NCBI GenBank assembly: GCA_029067085.1
Contig: JAIEFE010000020.1
Coordinates: 124,001 to 188,000 of the forward strand
DNA from: Lachnospiraceae bacterium
Lineage (GTDB): Bacteria; Bacillota; Clostridia; Lachnospirales; Lachnospiraceae
Length of the DNA stretch: 64,000 nucleotides
Direction: 5' to 3'
Shown: positions 45,661-54,283 of the stretch, piece after piece
Layout: each line of letters begins with the position of its first letter
How positions within the stretch are numbered: position 1 is the stretch's first letter
Program-made: the position numbers and the translations under genes
Notes under the pieces: model-generated
Databases searched by the model: none
The model's input: only the letters and a program-made list of their open reading frames with translations
What the model was told of the DNA's origin: nothing

Positions 45661-46731
45661 CTATTCCGCAATATCGCTTGAAAACTCTTTAAATATATCT
45701 TTCACATGCTCCAGTTTTGTCGCCCGGTATGCGTTCGCACCGCAGAAAAGAAGAGCGTCGTCCACTTTTCCCGTCACCGCATTGATGAGGGCGTCCGTAA
45801 TGCAGTAGGGCGTATCTGTGCCTTTACAGGTACTGATGCACAGATGACATTTCTGATGCGGGATCTCTCCTTCCTTTGCCCGCTTCATAAAGGAATTCAT
45901 GATCGCGCGCCCCGGCATTCCCACGGGACTCTGCACGATGACGATATCTTCTTTTTTGGCATCGATATAGGTCTGTTTATAGGCATCATCCGCATCACAC
46001 TCAAAGGTAGTTACAAAGCGGGTTGCCATCTGCACACCCGAAGCGCCGAGCTCCAGATAATGTTCCATGTCGCTGCGTTCATAAACGCCGCCCGCCATGA
46101 TCACAGGAATCTCCGCGCCGTGTCCGGCTGCTGTTTCATTCACCTGCGCAATGATGGCTTTGACCTCCTCATCGTAGTGAAGACCTTCGATATCTTCTAA
46201 CTGCTCTCTGTGAAAGCCAAGATGTCCGCCCGCGAGGGGACCCTCGATCACTACGGCATCGGGAAGGCGGCTGTATTTCTTCTGCCAGTAACGCATGATG
46301 ACCTGGGCAGATTTCACGCTCGATACGATGGGAACAAGCTTTGTCTTCGCCGCTCCCACAAGTTTCGGCAGCTCCATCGGCAGACCTGCGCCTGATATGA
46401 TCAGGTCGATTCCTGCCTCCACCGCCGCCTTGACATAGTCCTCATACCTTCTGGTCGCCACCATGATGTTAACGCCAAGGATTCCACCTTTTGCAAGTTC
46501 TCTGGCCTTTCTGATCTCCCTACCGATGGCCCGCAGATTCGCACCGATCGGATCCGTGTCAAAATCCGGTTCCCTATAACCGATCTGCGCCGTGGACAGC
46601 ACACCAATGCCGCCTTCAGCCGCCACCGCACCCGCGAGGGAGGAAAGGCTTACACCCACGCCCATACCGCCTTGGATAACGGGCACTCTTGCCGTCAGCT
46701 CCCCTATTCTCAGGGGCTTAACTTCTACCAT
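45661..46731 (-). CDS. FabK/nitronate monooxygenase-family flavoprotein
   Basis: 356 residues, a TIM-barrel FMN protein: VPVIQGGMGVGVSLSSLAGA, AEGGIGVLSTAQIGY, ILGVNIMVATRRY, AVVIEGPLAGGHLGF, PVIMAGGVYERSD, GASGVQMATRFV. A C-terminal Cys-containing part (CHLCISTCKGTDTPYCITDAL) is not seen in the FabK copy at 50298. It could be a second enoyl-ACP reductase, a nitronate monooxygenase or another flavin enzyme; location inside the fab operon favours a lipid role. Confidence 0.85.
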   Translation of the reverse strand: MVEVKPLRIGELTARVPVIQGGMGVGVSLSSLAGAVAAEGGIGVLSTAQIGYREPDFDTDPIGANLRAIGREIRKARELAKGGILGVNIMVATRRYEDYVKAAVEAGIDLIISGAGLPMELPKLVGAAKTKLVPIVSSVKSAQVIMRYWQKKYSRLPDAVVIEGPLAGGHLGFHREQLEDIEGLHYDEEVKAIIAQVNETAAGHGAEIPVIMAGGVYERSDMEHYLELGASGVQMATRFVTTFECDADDAYKQTYIDAKKEDIVIVQSPVGMPGRAIMNSFMKRAKEGEIPHQKCHLCISTCKGTDTPYCITDALINAVTGKVDDALLFCGANAYRATKLEHVKDIFKEFSSDIAE

Positions 46732-46803
46732 ACGATTCCCTCTTTCTCAATCAACAACAGACCGCTTGCACACATAAAATTCCGTAACCGGGATTATTTT
46801 CCT

Positions 46804-47232
46804 TCATCCGATTGCAAAGGTAAGTTCCGCCTGCGTCACTAATTTTCCGTCCACATAGGCCTTTGCCTCACCCATACCGATAGGCCCCTTGATCTTCACG
46901 ATCTCCGTCTCCAGAGTGAGCACGTCGCCGGGTACCACCTTGCCCTTAAATTTCGCGTTGTTGATGCCTGCAAAGTAAGCCGTCTTTCCCTTAAACTCGG
47001 GCTGACTTAAAATCGCTACCGCTCCCGTCTGTGCCAGCGCCTCCACGATCAGCACCCCCGGCATCACCGGCTCCTGCGGGAAGTGTCCCGCAAAAAAGGG
47101 TTCATTGTAGGACACACATTTTTTAGCGACTACCCGTTTTCCTTCCTCCAGCTCCTCGATGGTGTCAATCAGCATAAAGGGCTGTCTGTGGGGTATGATC
47201 TCCATGATTTCTTTTGCACCCATTAATGACAT
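46804..47232 (-). CDS. fabZ: 3-hydroxyacyl-ACP dehydratase
   Basis: 142 residues. Hot-dog fold with catalytic His in [20 protein letters not shown] and Glu in the same helix. Starts [20 protein letters not shown], the usual FabZ opening. Dehydrates hydroxyacyl-ACP in the elongation cycle. 13 bp after fabF. No accBCDA genes flank it, unlike the common clostridial fab operon. Confidence 0.96.
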   Translation of the reverse strand: MSLMGAKEIMEIIPHRQPFMLIDTIEELEEGKRVVAKKCVSYNEPFFAGHFPQEPVMPGVLIVEALAQTGAVAILSQPEFKGKTAYFAGINNAKFKGKVVPGDVLTLETEIVKIKGPIGMGEAKAYVDGKLVTQAELTFAIG

Positions 47233-47245
47233 TGTTGGAATCCTC

Positions 47246-48481
47246 CTATTCGTGATACCTTTTCACCAGCAGACTCGCGTTGTGGCCGCCGAAGCCCAGA
47301 GAATTGGAAAGGGCATACTCGAAATCCATCTCACAGGCCTCCTTGCAGTAGTCAAGGTCACATTCCTCATCGGGCACCTGATAGCCCACCGTCCGATGGA
47401 TATAGCCCTCCTGCAGCTCCTTCACACAAGTGACGAACTCGATTGCGCCTGCCGCACCCAAAAGGTGTCCCACCATAGATTTCGTAGAATTGATCTTGAT
47501 ATCCTTTGCGTGATCACCAAAGAGCAGCTTGATCGCCCTTGTCTCAAAAAGATCGTTGTGATGCGTACTGGTTCCATGGGCATTTATATACGTAATATCG
47601 TTTAAATCTAAGCCTGCATCCTTCACCGCATACTCCATCGCCTTTGCAGCGCCCGCGCCATCCTCCGCCGGGGAGGTAATGTGATATGCATCGGAGGAAC
47701 AACCGTAGCCCGCTACCTCCGCATAAATCTTTGCACCTCTCGCTTTCGCGTGTTCCAGTTCTTCCAGCACCACGATGCCCGCGCCCTCACCCATGACAAA
47801 GCCGCTTCTCTCCTTATCAAAAGGAATGGAACACCGCTCGGGATCCTCGGAGGAGGTCAGGGCCGTCAGCGCGGAAAAGCCGCCAATGCCGATAGCACAC
47901 ACACTGCCCTCGGTGCCGCCTGCTACCATGACCTCCGCATCGCCATACTGGATCGTGCGGAACGCCTCACCGATCGAGTTCGTTCCGGTGGCACAAGCTG
48001 TCACCACATTAATGCTCTTACCTTTTAAACCAAACTGAATGGACACATTACCCGCCGCCATGTTGGAGATCGTGAGCGGCACAAAGAGCGGCTCGATGCG
48101 GGAGGGTCCTTTCTCCAAAAGTCTGCTGTGTGAACGTTCCATCGCCTGCAGAGATCCCGTTCCGGAACCGACCGCCACACCTACGCGGTAAGGATCTTCC
48201 TTCTCCATGTCGATGCCTGCATCTTCCAAGGCCTCCTTCGTTGCCGCCACTGCATACTGAGAGAACAATTCCATTCTCTTAGCAGCCTTAAAATCCATAT
48301 AATTTTTGCCGTCAAAATCCTTGACCTCCGCCGCCAGCTTACACTTAAACTCGGAAGCGTCAAACTTCGTGATCGGTGCAAAACCGATCTTTCCCTCCTT
48401 AACACCGGCCCAGAACTCGTCGACACTCAATCCGATGGGAGTAATCGCTCCCATGCCCGTCACTACCACTCTTCTGCTCAT
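47246..48481 (-). CDS. fabF: Beta-ketoacyl-ACP synthase II
   Basis: 411 residues. Catalytic Cys in [11 protein letters not shown], His in [11 protein letters not shown] and His in [12 protein letters not shown]; start [17 protein letters not shown]. Elongating condensing enzyme. 14 bp downstream of fabG. Confidence 0.97.
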   Translation of the reverse strand: MSRRVVVTGMGAITPIGLSVDEFWAGVKEGKIGFAPITKFDASEFKCKLAAEVKDFDGKNYMDFKAAKRMELFSQYAVAATKEALEDAGIDMEKEDPYRVGVAVGSGTGSLQAMERSHSRLLEKGPSRIEPLFVPLTISNMAAGNVSIQFGLKGKSINVVTACATGTNSIGEAFRTIQYGDAEVMVAGGTEGSVCAIGIGGFSALTALTSSEDPERCSIPFDKERSGFVMGEGAGIVVLEELEHAKARGAKIYAEVAGYGCSSDAYHITSPAEDGAGAAKAMEYAVKDAGLDLNDITYINAHGTSTHHNDLFETRAIKLLFGDHAKDIKINSTKSMVGHLLGAAGAIEFVTCVKELQEGYIHRTVGYQVPDEECDLDYCKEACEMDFEYALSNSLGFGGHNASLLVKRYHE

Positions 48482-48495
48482 AGATATCTCCTTTC

Positions 48496-49236
48496 TTAAA
48501 TGGCCATTCCGCCATCCACCGAAATTACCTGCCCGGTAATGTACCCTGCCTTATCGCTTGCGAGAAACGCCACCGTCTCCGCAATATCCTTCGTCGTTCC
48601 TACACGCTTTAAGGGAATCTGCGCAAGCGTCGCCTCTTTCGCCGCATCCGTCATTGCCTGCGTCATATCCGTGTCGATAAAGCCCGGCGCCACCGCGTTG
48701 ACCGTAATATTCCTGCTCGCAAGCTCTCTTGCCATAGACTTTGTGAGACCGATCACCCCCGCCTTGGAAGCTGCATAGTTGGCTTGTCCCGCGTTGCCGA
48801 GCACACCCGACACAGAGGAGAGATTGATGATCCTGCCCGCCTTCTGTTTTAAGAAAGGACGGTACATATGCTTGATGGTGTTAAAAGTTCCCTTCAGGTT
48901 CGTGTCAACGACCGCGTCGAAATCCTCCTCCGTCATCTTGATCATCAGATTGTCCCTTGTTATGCCCGCATTGTTCACCAAAATGTCAATGTGTCCGAAC
49001 GCGGCGAGCATATCCGTTATCATCTTGCCGCAGGCCTCGTGATCCGCCACGCTGCACTGCACTGCAGCCGCTTTTCTCCCCATCGCCTCGATCTTAGCGA
49101 CTACCTCTTCAGCCTTCTCCTTCGAGCCGTTGTAATTCACGATCACATCCGCCCCGTATTCCGCCAGCGTAAGTGCGATTTCCCTTCCGATGCCGCGTCC
49201 CGCGCCTGTCACGAGAGCTACTTTTCCACTTAACAT
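48496..49236 (-). CDS. fabG: 3-oxoacyl-ACP reductase
   Basis: 246 residues. ATG 49236 ([11 protein letters not shown]) is chosen because AGGAGG is six bases upstream; two earlier ATGs have no suitable site. NADPH motif [12 protein letters not shown], catalytic Ser in SSVSGVLG and Tyr-x-x-x-Lys in YAASK. Reduces ketoacyl-ACP. Confidence 0.96.
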   Translation of the reverse strand: MLSGKVALVTGAGRGIGREIALTLAEYGADVIVNYNGSKEKAEEVVAKIEAMGRKAAAVQCSVADHEACGKMITDMLAAFGHIDILVNNAGITRDNLMIKMTEEDFDAVVDTNLKGTFNTIKHMYRPFLKQKAGRIINLSSVSGVLGNAGQANYAASKAGVIGLTKSMARELASRNITVNAVAPGFIDTDMTQAMTDAAKEATLAQIPLKRVGTTKDIAETVAFLASDKAGYITGQVISVDGGMAI

Positions 49237-49284
49237 TGCCATCCTCCTATTTCTTTTCATCTGTCAAAGCTTTCATTTCGCCAT

Positions 49285-50199
49285 TTATAGCTCTGCAAGC
49301 TTCTCCAGATCCTCCACCTTCTCTATATTGATCACCTTCATATCGCGGTTGATCTTTCGCATAAATCCGGAAAGCGTCTTGCCCGGTCCGATCTCCACGA
49401 AGGTGTCCACGCCGTCCTCGATCATCCGCTCGACGGTCTGCTGCCACTTCACGGAGGAGGAAACCTGCTTTTGAAGCAGCGGCTTCACATCCGCCTTATC
49501 CTTCACATAGTCCGCTGTTACGTTTGCGATATAAGGAATCGCGATCTCATGAATCTCCACATTTTCAAGTTCACCGGCCAGCTTTTCGCCCGCACCCACA
49601 AGGAGCGGAGAGTGGAAGGGGCCGCTCACATTCAAGGTCACACATCTCTTCGCACCTGCTGCCGTCAGCTTCTCCACTGCTGCCTGCGCCGCAGCCTCCT
49701 CTCCCGTAATGACGATCTGGCCGGGACAGTTGTAATTTGCGATCGTCACCATTCCGGGAGTCTCCTCACAGATCTGCTCGATCACAGCCGTGTCAAGCCC
49801 AAGCACCGCCACCATCGCGCCGCCGTTCGGCACTGCTTCCTGCATATAGATGCCGCGCTTGCGAACTACCTTAAAGACGTCTTCCGGGCTCATCACACCG
49901 CTTGCCACCAATGCGCCGTACTCCCCGAGGCTTAAGCCTCCCGTCACGTCAGGTTTTACGCCCTTTTCCTCGACGGCTTTTAACATCGCTACCTCCGCTG
50001 CCAGCATAGCAATCTGCGTGTACTCTGTAATGTTGATCTGCTCGTTTTCTTCAAAGCAGAGCGCCGCCACATCCAGGCCGCTCGCTTTACCGGCCAGCTC
50101 AAACATCTCTTTACAGACCGGGATCTGCTCATAAAAATCCTTGCCCATCCCCACATACTGCGCTCCCTGCCCCGGGAACATAAAAGCAATCTTACCCAT
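49285..50199 (-). CDS. fabD: Malonyl-CoA:ACP transacylase
   Basis: 304 residues. FPGQGAQYVGMG opening, nucleophile Ser in GLSLGEYGAL, His in SGPFHSPLL. Transfers malonyl from CoA to ACP. Has its own promoter with a FabT-like box about 25 bp upstream and follows the terminator of the acpP-fabK transcript. Confidence 0.96.
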   Translation of the reverse strand: MGKIAFMFPGQGAQYVGMGKDFYEQIPVCKEMFELAGKASGLDVAALCFEENEQINITEYTQIAMLAAEVAMLKAVEEKGVKPDVTGGLSLGEYGALVASGVMSPEDVFKVVRKRGIYMQEAVPNGGAMVAVLGLDTAVIEQICEETPGMVTIANYNCPGQIVITGEEAAAQAAVEKLTAAGAKRCVTLNVSGPFHSPLLVGAGEKLAGELENVEIHEIAIPYIANVTADYVKDKADVKPLLQKQVSSSVKWQQTVERMIEDGVDTFVEIGPGKTLSGFMRKINRDMKVINIEKVEDLEKLAEL

Positions 50200-50224
50200 A
50201 AGACTCTCTCCCTTCTATTATTAG

Positions 50225-50270
50225 TTTGAAATTCAAAGTATTTGTTTTGAAAAAAGAGAATGCCAAGGGT
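50225..50270 (-). promoter_or_regulatory. fabD promoter with FabT-like box
   Basis: The box is TTTGA (50225-50229), AAT, TCAAA (50233-50237). On the minus strand AATACT directly precedes it as a -10 box, and TTGGCA, 18 bp further, may be the -35; this hexamer lies within the right arm of the fabK terminator. The box covers the start of transcription. Confidence 0.65.
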
Positions 50271-50281
50271 TGGCATTCTCC
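50250..50281 (-). terminator. Terminator after fabK
   Basis: On the minus strand GAGAATGCCAA, loop CCC, TTGGCATTCTC, then TTTTTT. Ends acpP-fabK transcription just before the fabD promoter. Confidence 0.82.
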
Positions 50282-50297
50282 CCCGAAAACATTTACA

Positions 50298-51221
50298 TTA
50301 AGATTTTAACAGAGACTCTGCCTGCGTCATGATCTCTTGAATCATTTCCGCACAGGTCATCTCTTCCTTTACCATACCCGCAATCTGACCTGCCATCAGC
50401 GTACCGTTCACGGTATCACCATCCACCACTGCCTTGCGCAGTGCGCCCAGCGTCAGCTGCTCCAGCTCTTCAAAAGGCGCGCCGGCCTTCTCAAGCTTTA
50501 TGTATTCCCTCGTCATGTTGTTGCGGATCTGACGAACCGGATGGCCATGGGTCGTGCCCGTCACCTCGGAGTCGATATCCTTCGCCGCAAGAATTTTTTT
50601 CTTGTAATTCTCATGCACAATGGATTCTTTCGCTACCACAAAGCGGGTGCCCATCTGTACCGCTTCCGCGCCCAGCATCATCGCCGCAGCAAATCCTCTG
50701 CCGTCCGCAATGCCGCCCGCTGCGATCACGGGAATGCTCACCGCATCCACCACCTGAGGTACAAGGGTCATGGTAGTCGCCGATCCGATATGACCTCCGG
50801 ATTCCGTTCCCTCCGCGATCACCGCATCAACGCCTGCCCTCTCCATCATCTTTGCCAGCGCCACACTCGCAACCACAGGCGCCACTTTGATACCTGCCGC
50901 TTTCCAGTCAGCAAGATACTTGCCGGGATTGCCCGCGCCGGTCGTCACAACCTGCACGCCTTCCTCAACGATCACCTTCGCGATCTCGTCCGCCTCGGGA
51001 TTCATCAGCATTACATTGACGCCAAATGGCTTTTTGGTAAGCTCCTTCGTCTTCTGAATCTGTTCTCTGACAAAGGATGCCGGTGCACCGCCCGCGCCGA
51101 TAATGCCAAGGCCTCCCGCCTCAGACACCGCCGCCGCCAGATGATACTCAGCCACCCATGCCATACCGCCTTGGATAATCGGGTATTCGATTCCCAAAAG
51201 CTCCGTAATCTTCGTTTTCAT
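50298..51221 (-). CDS. fabK: Enoyl-ACP reductase II (FMN dependent)
   Basis: 307 residues, standard FabK length. ITELLGIEYPIIQGGMAW, SEAGGLGIIGAGG, KPFGVNVMLMNP, IAEGTESGGHIG, PVIAAGGIADGRG, LGAEAVQMGTRFV. Last reductive step of fatty-acid elongation, in place of FabI. 18 bp after acpP, same transcript. Confidence 0.94.
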   Translation of the reverse strand: MKTKITELLGIEYPIIQGGMAWVAEYHLAAAVSEAGGLGIIGAGGAPASFVREQIQKTKELTKKPFGVNVMLMNPEADEIAKVIVEEGVQVVTTGAGNPGKYLADWKAAGIKVAPVVASVALAKMMERAGVDAVIAEGTESGGHIGSATTMTLVPQVVDAVSIPVIAAGGIADGRGFAAAMMLGAEAVQMGTRFVVAKESIVHENYKKKILAAKDIDSEVTGTTHGHPVRQIRNNMTREYIKLEKAGAPFEELEQLTLGALRKAVVDGDTVNGTLMAGQIAGMVKEEMTCAEMIQEIMTQAESLLKS

Positions 51222-51239
51222 TCAATGTCCTCTTACAGC

Positions 51240-51473
51240 TTAGGCCTCTACGCCCTTACCCTTCATATACTCTACAACAGCGCCGACTGTCGTAATCTGC
51301 TCCAGATCCTCGGAGGGAATCTCAACGCCATACTCCTCTTCAAAAGCCATCACCAGCTCAAATAAATCCAGAGAATCCGCACCCAGATCCTCCTTAAAAG
51401 AAGATTCCTCAGTGATTTCCACGCCGTCCAAGTTTAACTGTTCCTGAATGATCTCGATAACTCTCTCTAACAT
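51240..51473 (-). CDS. acpP: Acyl carrier protein
   Basis: 77 residues, acidic. Phosphopantetheine-attachment Ser34 in [15 protein letters not shown]. Carries the growing acyl chain. First gene of the fab cluster, with a good promoter and FabT-like box upstream. Confidence 0.97.
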   Translation of the reverse strand: MLERVIEIIQEQLNLDGVEITEESSFKEDLGADSLDLFELVMAFEEEYGVEIPSEDLEQITTVGAVVEYMKGKGVEA

Positions 51474-51505
51474 TTCTCTGTTCTCCTTTTCGACATTTGA
51501 AATAG

Positions 51506-51546
51506 TTTGACATTCAAAGTATATGTCCTGTCCTGATGTTTGTCAA
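51506..51546 (-). promoter_or_regulatory. acpP promoter with FabT-like box
   Basis: On the minus strand TTGACA (51546-51541), 17-bp spacer, TATACT (51523-51518). The palindrome TTTGA (51506-51510), CAT, TCAAA (51514-51518) overlaps the -10 end and start site. It matches the FabT-type core TTTGA-N3-TCAAA and is the same as the fabD box in both arms. Confidence 0.82.
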
Positions 51547-51575
51547 TCCTATTTTTACGGATTCTACACGTTTTG

Positions 51576-52421
51576 TCAATCACTTTGCAATAAATATTGA
51601 TAAATTTCTCTTTTAGACACGCCGCGATCCTTCGCCACCTGCTTCATCGCTGCCTTTTCGTCCATCCCGTCTCCCTGATAAAACGCCATATGCTCCTCTA
51701 TGCTCATACTCTGCCAGGATGCCTGCCGTTCCTCCTTCTTTTGGCGAAGGCTTTTCCCTTCTACCACAAGCACATACTCTCCGCGCGGCTCCTCACTCTC
51801 ATAGCGGGCGACGGCCTCCTTGAGACTAGTCGGCAGCACCGTCTCAAACTTCTTCGTAAGTTCCCTGCAGAGTGTGATCCTCCGATCCCCAAGCGTCTCA
51901 TACAGTTCTCTCAGCGTCCGCAGAAGATGATGGGGCGCCTCATAGAGGAGAATGGTGCGAGACTCCTCCTTAAGTTCCGCAAGCACCTCTTCTTTCTCTT
52001 TTTTATCGGAGGGAAGGAACCCCTCAAAACAAAAACGTCTGGTGGAAAGTCCCGACAACGTAAGAGCTGTGATGCAGGCCGCAGGTCCCGGCAGTGACGT
52101 GACGGGAATGCCCGCCGCCTGGCACTTCGCGACTAGAACCTCGCCTGGATCGGATATCGCAGGCGTTCCTGCGTCCGTGACAAGCGCCACATCCTTTCCT
52201 CCGCGCATCTGCTCCACAAGGTAGTTTGCCTTGTCTACTTTATTATATTCATGATAGCTTGTCATAGAAGTCCTGATCCCGAAATGGGTAAGGAGCTTTA
52301 AACTGTTGCGCGTATCCTCAGCGGCGATCAGATCGACACTCTCAAGAGTCTGCCGCACCCGGGGCGTCATATCATCCAGATTGCCGATGGGCGTAGCGCA
52401 CAAATATAACATTCCTGTCAT
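51576..52421 (-). CDS. rsmI: 16S rRNA 2'-O-ribose C1402 methyltransferase
   Basis: 281 residues from ATG 52421 with AGGAGGGGG upstream. MLYLCATPIGNLDDMTPRV, IAAEDTRNSLKLL, VTDAGTPAISDPG and LPGPAACITALTLSGL are the RsmI/YraL signature of the tetrapyrrole-methylase fold. It methylates C1402 in the decoding centre of the ribosome with SAM. Follows the tRNA methyltransferase gene with a structured spacer between. Confidence 0.95.
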   Translation of the reverse strand: MTGMLYLCATPIGNLDDMTPRVRQTLESVDLIAAEDTRNSLKLLTHFGIRTSMTSYHEYNKVDKANYLVEQMRGGKDVALVTDAGTPAISDPGEVLVAKCQAAGIPVTSLPGPAACITALTLSGLSTRRFCFEGFLPSDKKEKEEVLAELKEESRTILLYEAPHHLLRTLRELYETLGDRRITLCRELTKKFETVLPTSLKEAVARYESEEPRGEYVLVVEGKSLRQKKEERQASWQSMSIEEHMAFYQGDGMDEKAAMKQVAKDRGVSKREIYQYLLQSD

Positions 52422-52446
52422 GCCATCCCCCTCCTGTTTGCCACGC

Positions 52447-52540
52447 GGAGAATGCCCGCATTTTGGCATTCTCCTGTGCGAAACATAGAACTTCTTGACG
52501 AAATGTCCTATGACATGAGTCTTAGAAGTTCTTTTCGCAC
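52447..52540 (-). other. Structured spacer with nested inverted repeats
   Basis: Between two methyltransferase genes. One hairpin: GGAGAATGCC (52448-52457) with GGCATTCTCC (52465-52474). Next to it a larger one: GTGCGAAA (52476-52483) and AGAACTTCT (52487-52495) pair with AGAAGTTCT (52524-52532) and TTTCGCAC (52533-52540), and inside it ATGTC-CTAT-GACAT. No T-run follows on the minus strand. Confidence 0.65.
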
Positions 52541-52542
52541 GG

Positions 52543-53364
52543 TTAATAGCCATACACCTCATAAATTTCAGGCATATAGACTCCCGGCTCACTGTACACG
52601 ATCAAAGGTTTCTCCACTGTCATCCGCGCCCTGCCTCCTCTGACCGCTTCTAAAAGTACCATGTTCGGCTCCTTGTCCACAAAAGGATAGACAAGCCGCA
52701 TCCGCTTGGGCTCCAATTTATGCGTCCGCAGCACTGTCATAATCTCCGCCAGCCGAAAAGGCCTGTGCACCAGAAAAAATTTCCCCCCGGGCTTAAGCAG
52801 CCTCTCCGTCTGCGCGATCACATCTTCCAGCGTGCAAAGGATCTCATGCCTGGCAATGGCTTTTGCGTCTGTGGGATTTTTCAATCCATGCTGTCCGATC
52901 ATATAAGGAGGATTGCAGGTAATAACGTCAAAAGAAGCAGCGTCGAACAGACTCCCTGCCTCTTTGATATCTCCCGTTACGATGGTGATCCTTTCTCCCA
53001 GACCGTTCAGCGAAACGCTGCGCCGTGCCATATCCGCGCTGTCTTCCTGAATCTCAAGACCCGTCAGATGCGCCGCTCCGGTCTTTGCCGCCAGAAGCAG
53101 CGGAATGATACCCGTACCGGTCCCCAGATCCAATACCTGCGCTCCATCCTTTACCTGCACAAAACCCGAGAGGAGCACCGCATCCATTCCAAAGCAGAAA
53201 CGCTTCGGATCCTGTATAATGCGGTATCCGTTTCTCTGCAGATCATCAATTCTCTCGTTTTCTTTCAAAGCGATCCCGCGATCTTCCGCCGGAACGCTCT
53301 CTTCCCTTTCCCTCGGGACGCTCCTTTGGTTTTCCTTCCGAATGCACTTTCTCTGTTCCGCCAT
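52543..53364 (-). CDS. tRNA1(Val) adenine-N6 methyltransferase-like protein
   Basis: 273 residues from ATG 53364 with GGAG upstream; it overlaps the ricT end by 119 bp in another frame. A charged extension of about 35 residues precedes a Rossmann methyltransferase: SAM motif LDLGTGTGIIPLLL, acidic GLEIQED, and NPPY (TCNPPYMIG), the mark of N6-adenine enzymes. TrmN6/YfiC-type; the family modifies A37 of tRNA-Val. Start could also lie somewhat downstream. Confidence 0.88.
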   Translation of the reverse strand: MAEQRKCIRKENQRSVPREREESVPAEDRGIALKENERIDDLQRNGYRIIQDPKRFCFGMDAVLLSGFVQVKDGAQVLDLGTGTGIIPLLLAAKTGAAHLTGLEIQEDSADMARRSVSLNGLGERITIVTGDIKEAGSLFDAASFDVITCNPPYMIGQHGLKNPTDAKAIARHEILCTLEDVIAQTERLLKPGGKFFLVHRPFRLAEIMTVLRTHKLEPKRMRLVYPFVDKEPNMVLLEAVRGGRARMTVEKPLIVYSEPGVYMPEIYEVYGY

Positions 53365-54247
53365 CCTGCTTCTCCAGCCTCTCAAGCTCCTTAAGCTCGG
53401 CGTCGTTACTCTCCGCTTTACGATTCTTGCCGTGTCTTTTCTTAAAGTGAAGCTGATCCACAGGGTATTCCTGGATTTCTTTTTCGTCGCCCACATCGAC
53501 CACAACTTTCACCATCTGCCGCAAAACGTTTACGCTGTGTACCTCGCCCTTTAATCCGTCGTCAGTGGTAACAAAATCACCCACTCCGGGAAGTTTTCTG
53601 TTGAGCTCCTCGTAGGTCTCCTCCTCGTTCTTCAAGCAGCACATAAGTCTGCCGCAGACGCCCGATATCTTGGTCGGGTTCAGGGATAGATTCTGTTCCT
53701 TTGCCATCTTGATGGATACCGGCGCGAAATCCGAAAGATGCGTGTGGCAGCACAATGGTCTTCCGCAAATACCGATGCCGCCCAAAATCTTCGTCTCGTC
53801 CCGCACACCGATCTGACGCAGCTCGATCCTTGTCTTAAAGACCGAAGCCAGATCTTTCACCAGCTCTCTAAAATCAATCCGGCCGTCCGCCGTAAAGTAA
53901 AACAGCACCTTATTGTTATCGAAGGTGTACTCCGCGTCGATCAGCTTCATTTGCAGACCGTGATCCCTGATCTTTTCCAGACAAATTTTGAAGGCTTCCT
54001 TCTCCTTCTGCTTGTTTGCCGCCTCCTGCTCGTCATCCTTCTGATTCGCTATCCGAAGCACCGACTTTAACGGTTGTATCACCTTATCATCCTCTACCTC
54101 CGCAGGAGGGCTTACCACAGTACCGTACTCGATGCCCCTGGCCGTCTCAACGATCACGTGATCGTTCTTTTTGATCTCCAGCTCTCCCGGGTTGAAAAAA
54201 TATACCTTACCGGCGGTCCGAAACCGCACGCCTATCACCTTTATCAA
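53246..54247 (-). CDS. ricT: RicT/YaaT PSP1-domain protein
   Basis: 333 residues. PSP1 domain with the paired cysteine motifs CGRPLCCHTHL and CGRLMCCLKNE that bind iron-sulfur clusters in RicT. The family works with RicA/RicF and RNase Y in mRNA processing, and affects Spo0A activation in Bacillus. The last 70 residues are a Lys/Glu/Arg/Gly-rich tail. Neighbours holB and yaaR are its usual partners. Confidence 0.93.
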   Translation of the reverse strand: MIKVIGVRFRTAGKVYFFNPGELEIKKNDHVIVETARGIEYGTVVSPPAEVEDDKVIQPLKSVLRIANQKDDEQEAANKQKEKEAFKICLEKIRDHGLQMKLIDAEYTFDNNKVLFYFTADGRIDFRELVKDLASVFKTRIELRQIGVRDETKILGGIGICGRPLCCHTHLSDFAPVSIKMAKEQNLSLNPTKISGVCGRLMCCLKNEEETYEELNRKLPGVGDFVTTDDGLKGEVHSVNVLRQMVKVVVDVGDEKEIQEYPVDQLHFKKRHGKNRKAESNDAELKELERLEKQDGGTEKVHSEGKPKERPEGKGRERSGGRSRDRFERKREN

Positions 54248-54283
54248 GTTATGTCAACCTCCAATCTATTCACCACATATAAC

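Noticed and set aside
50337..51365. 342-codon open frame on the plus strand
   Set aside because: It lies fully antisense to fabK and acpP, has a His/Arg-rich random composition and no ribosome site.
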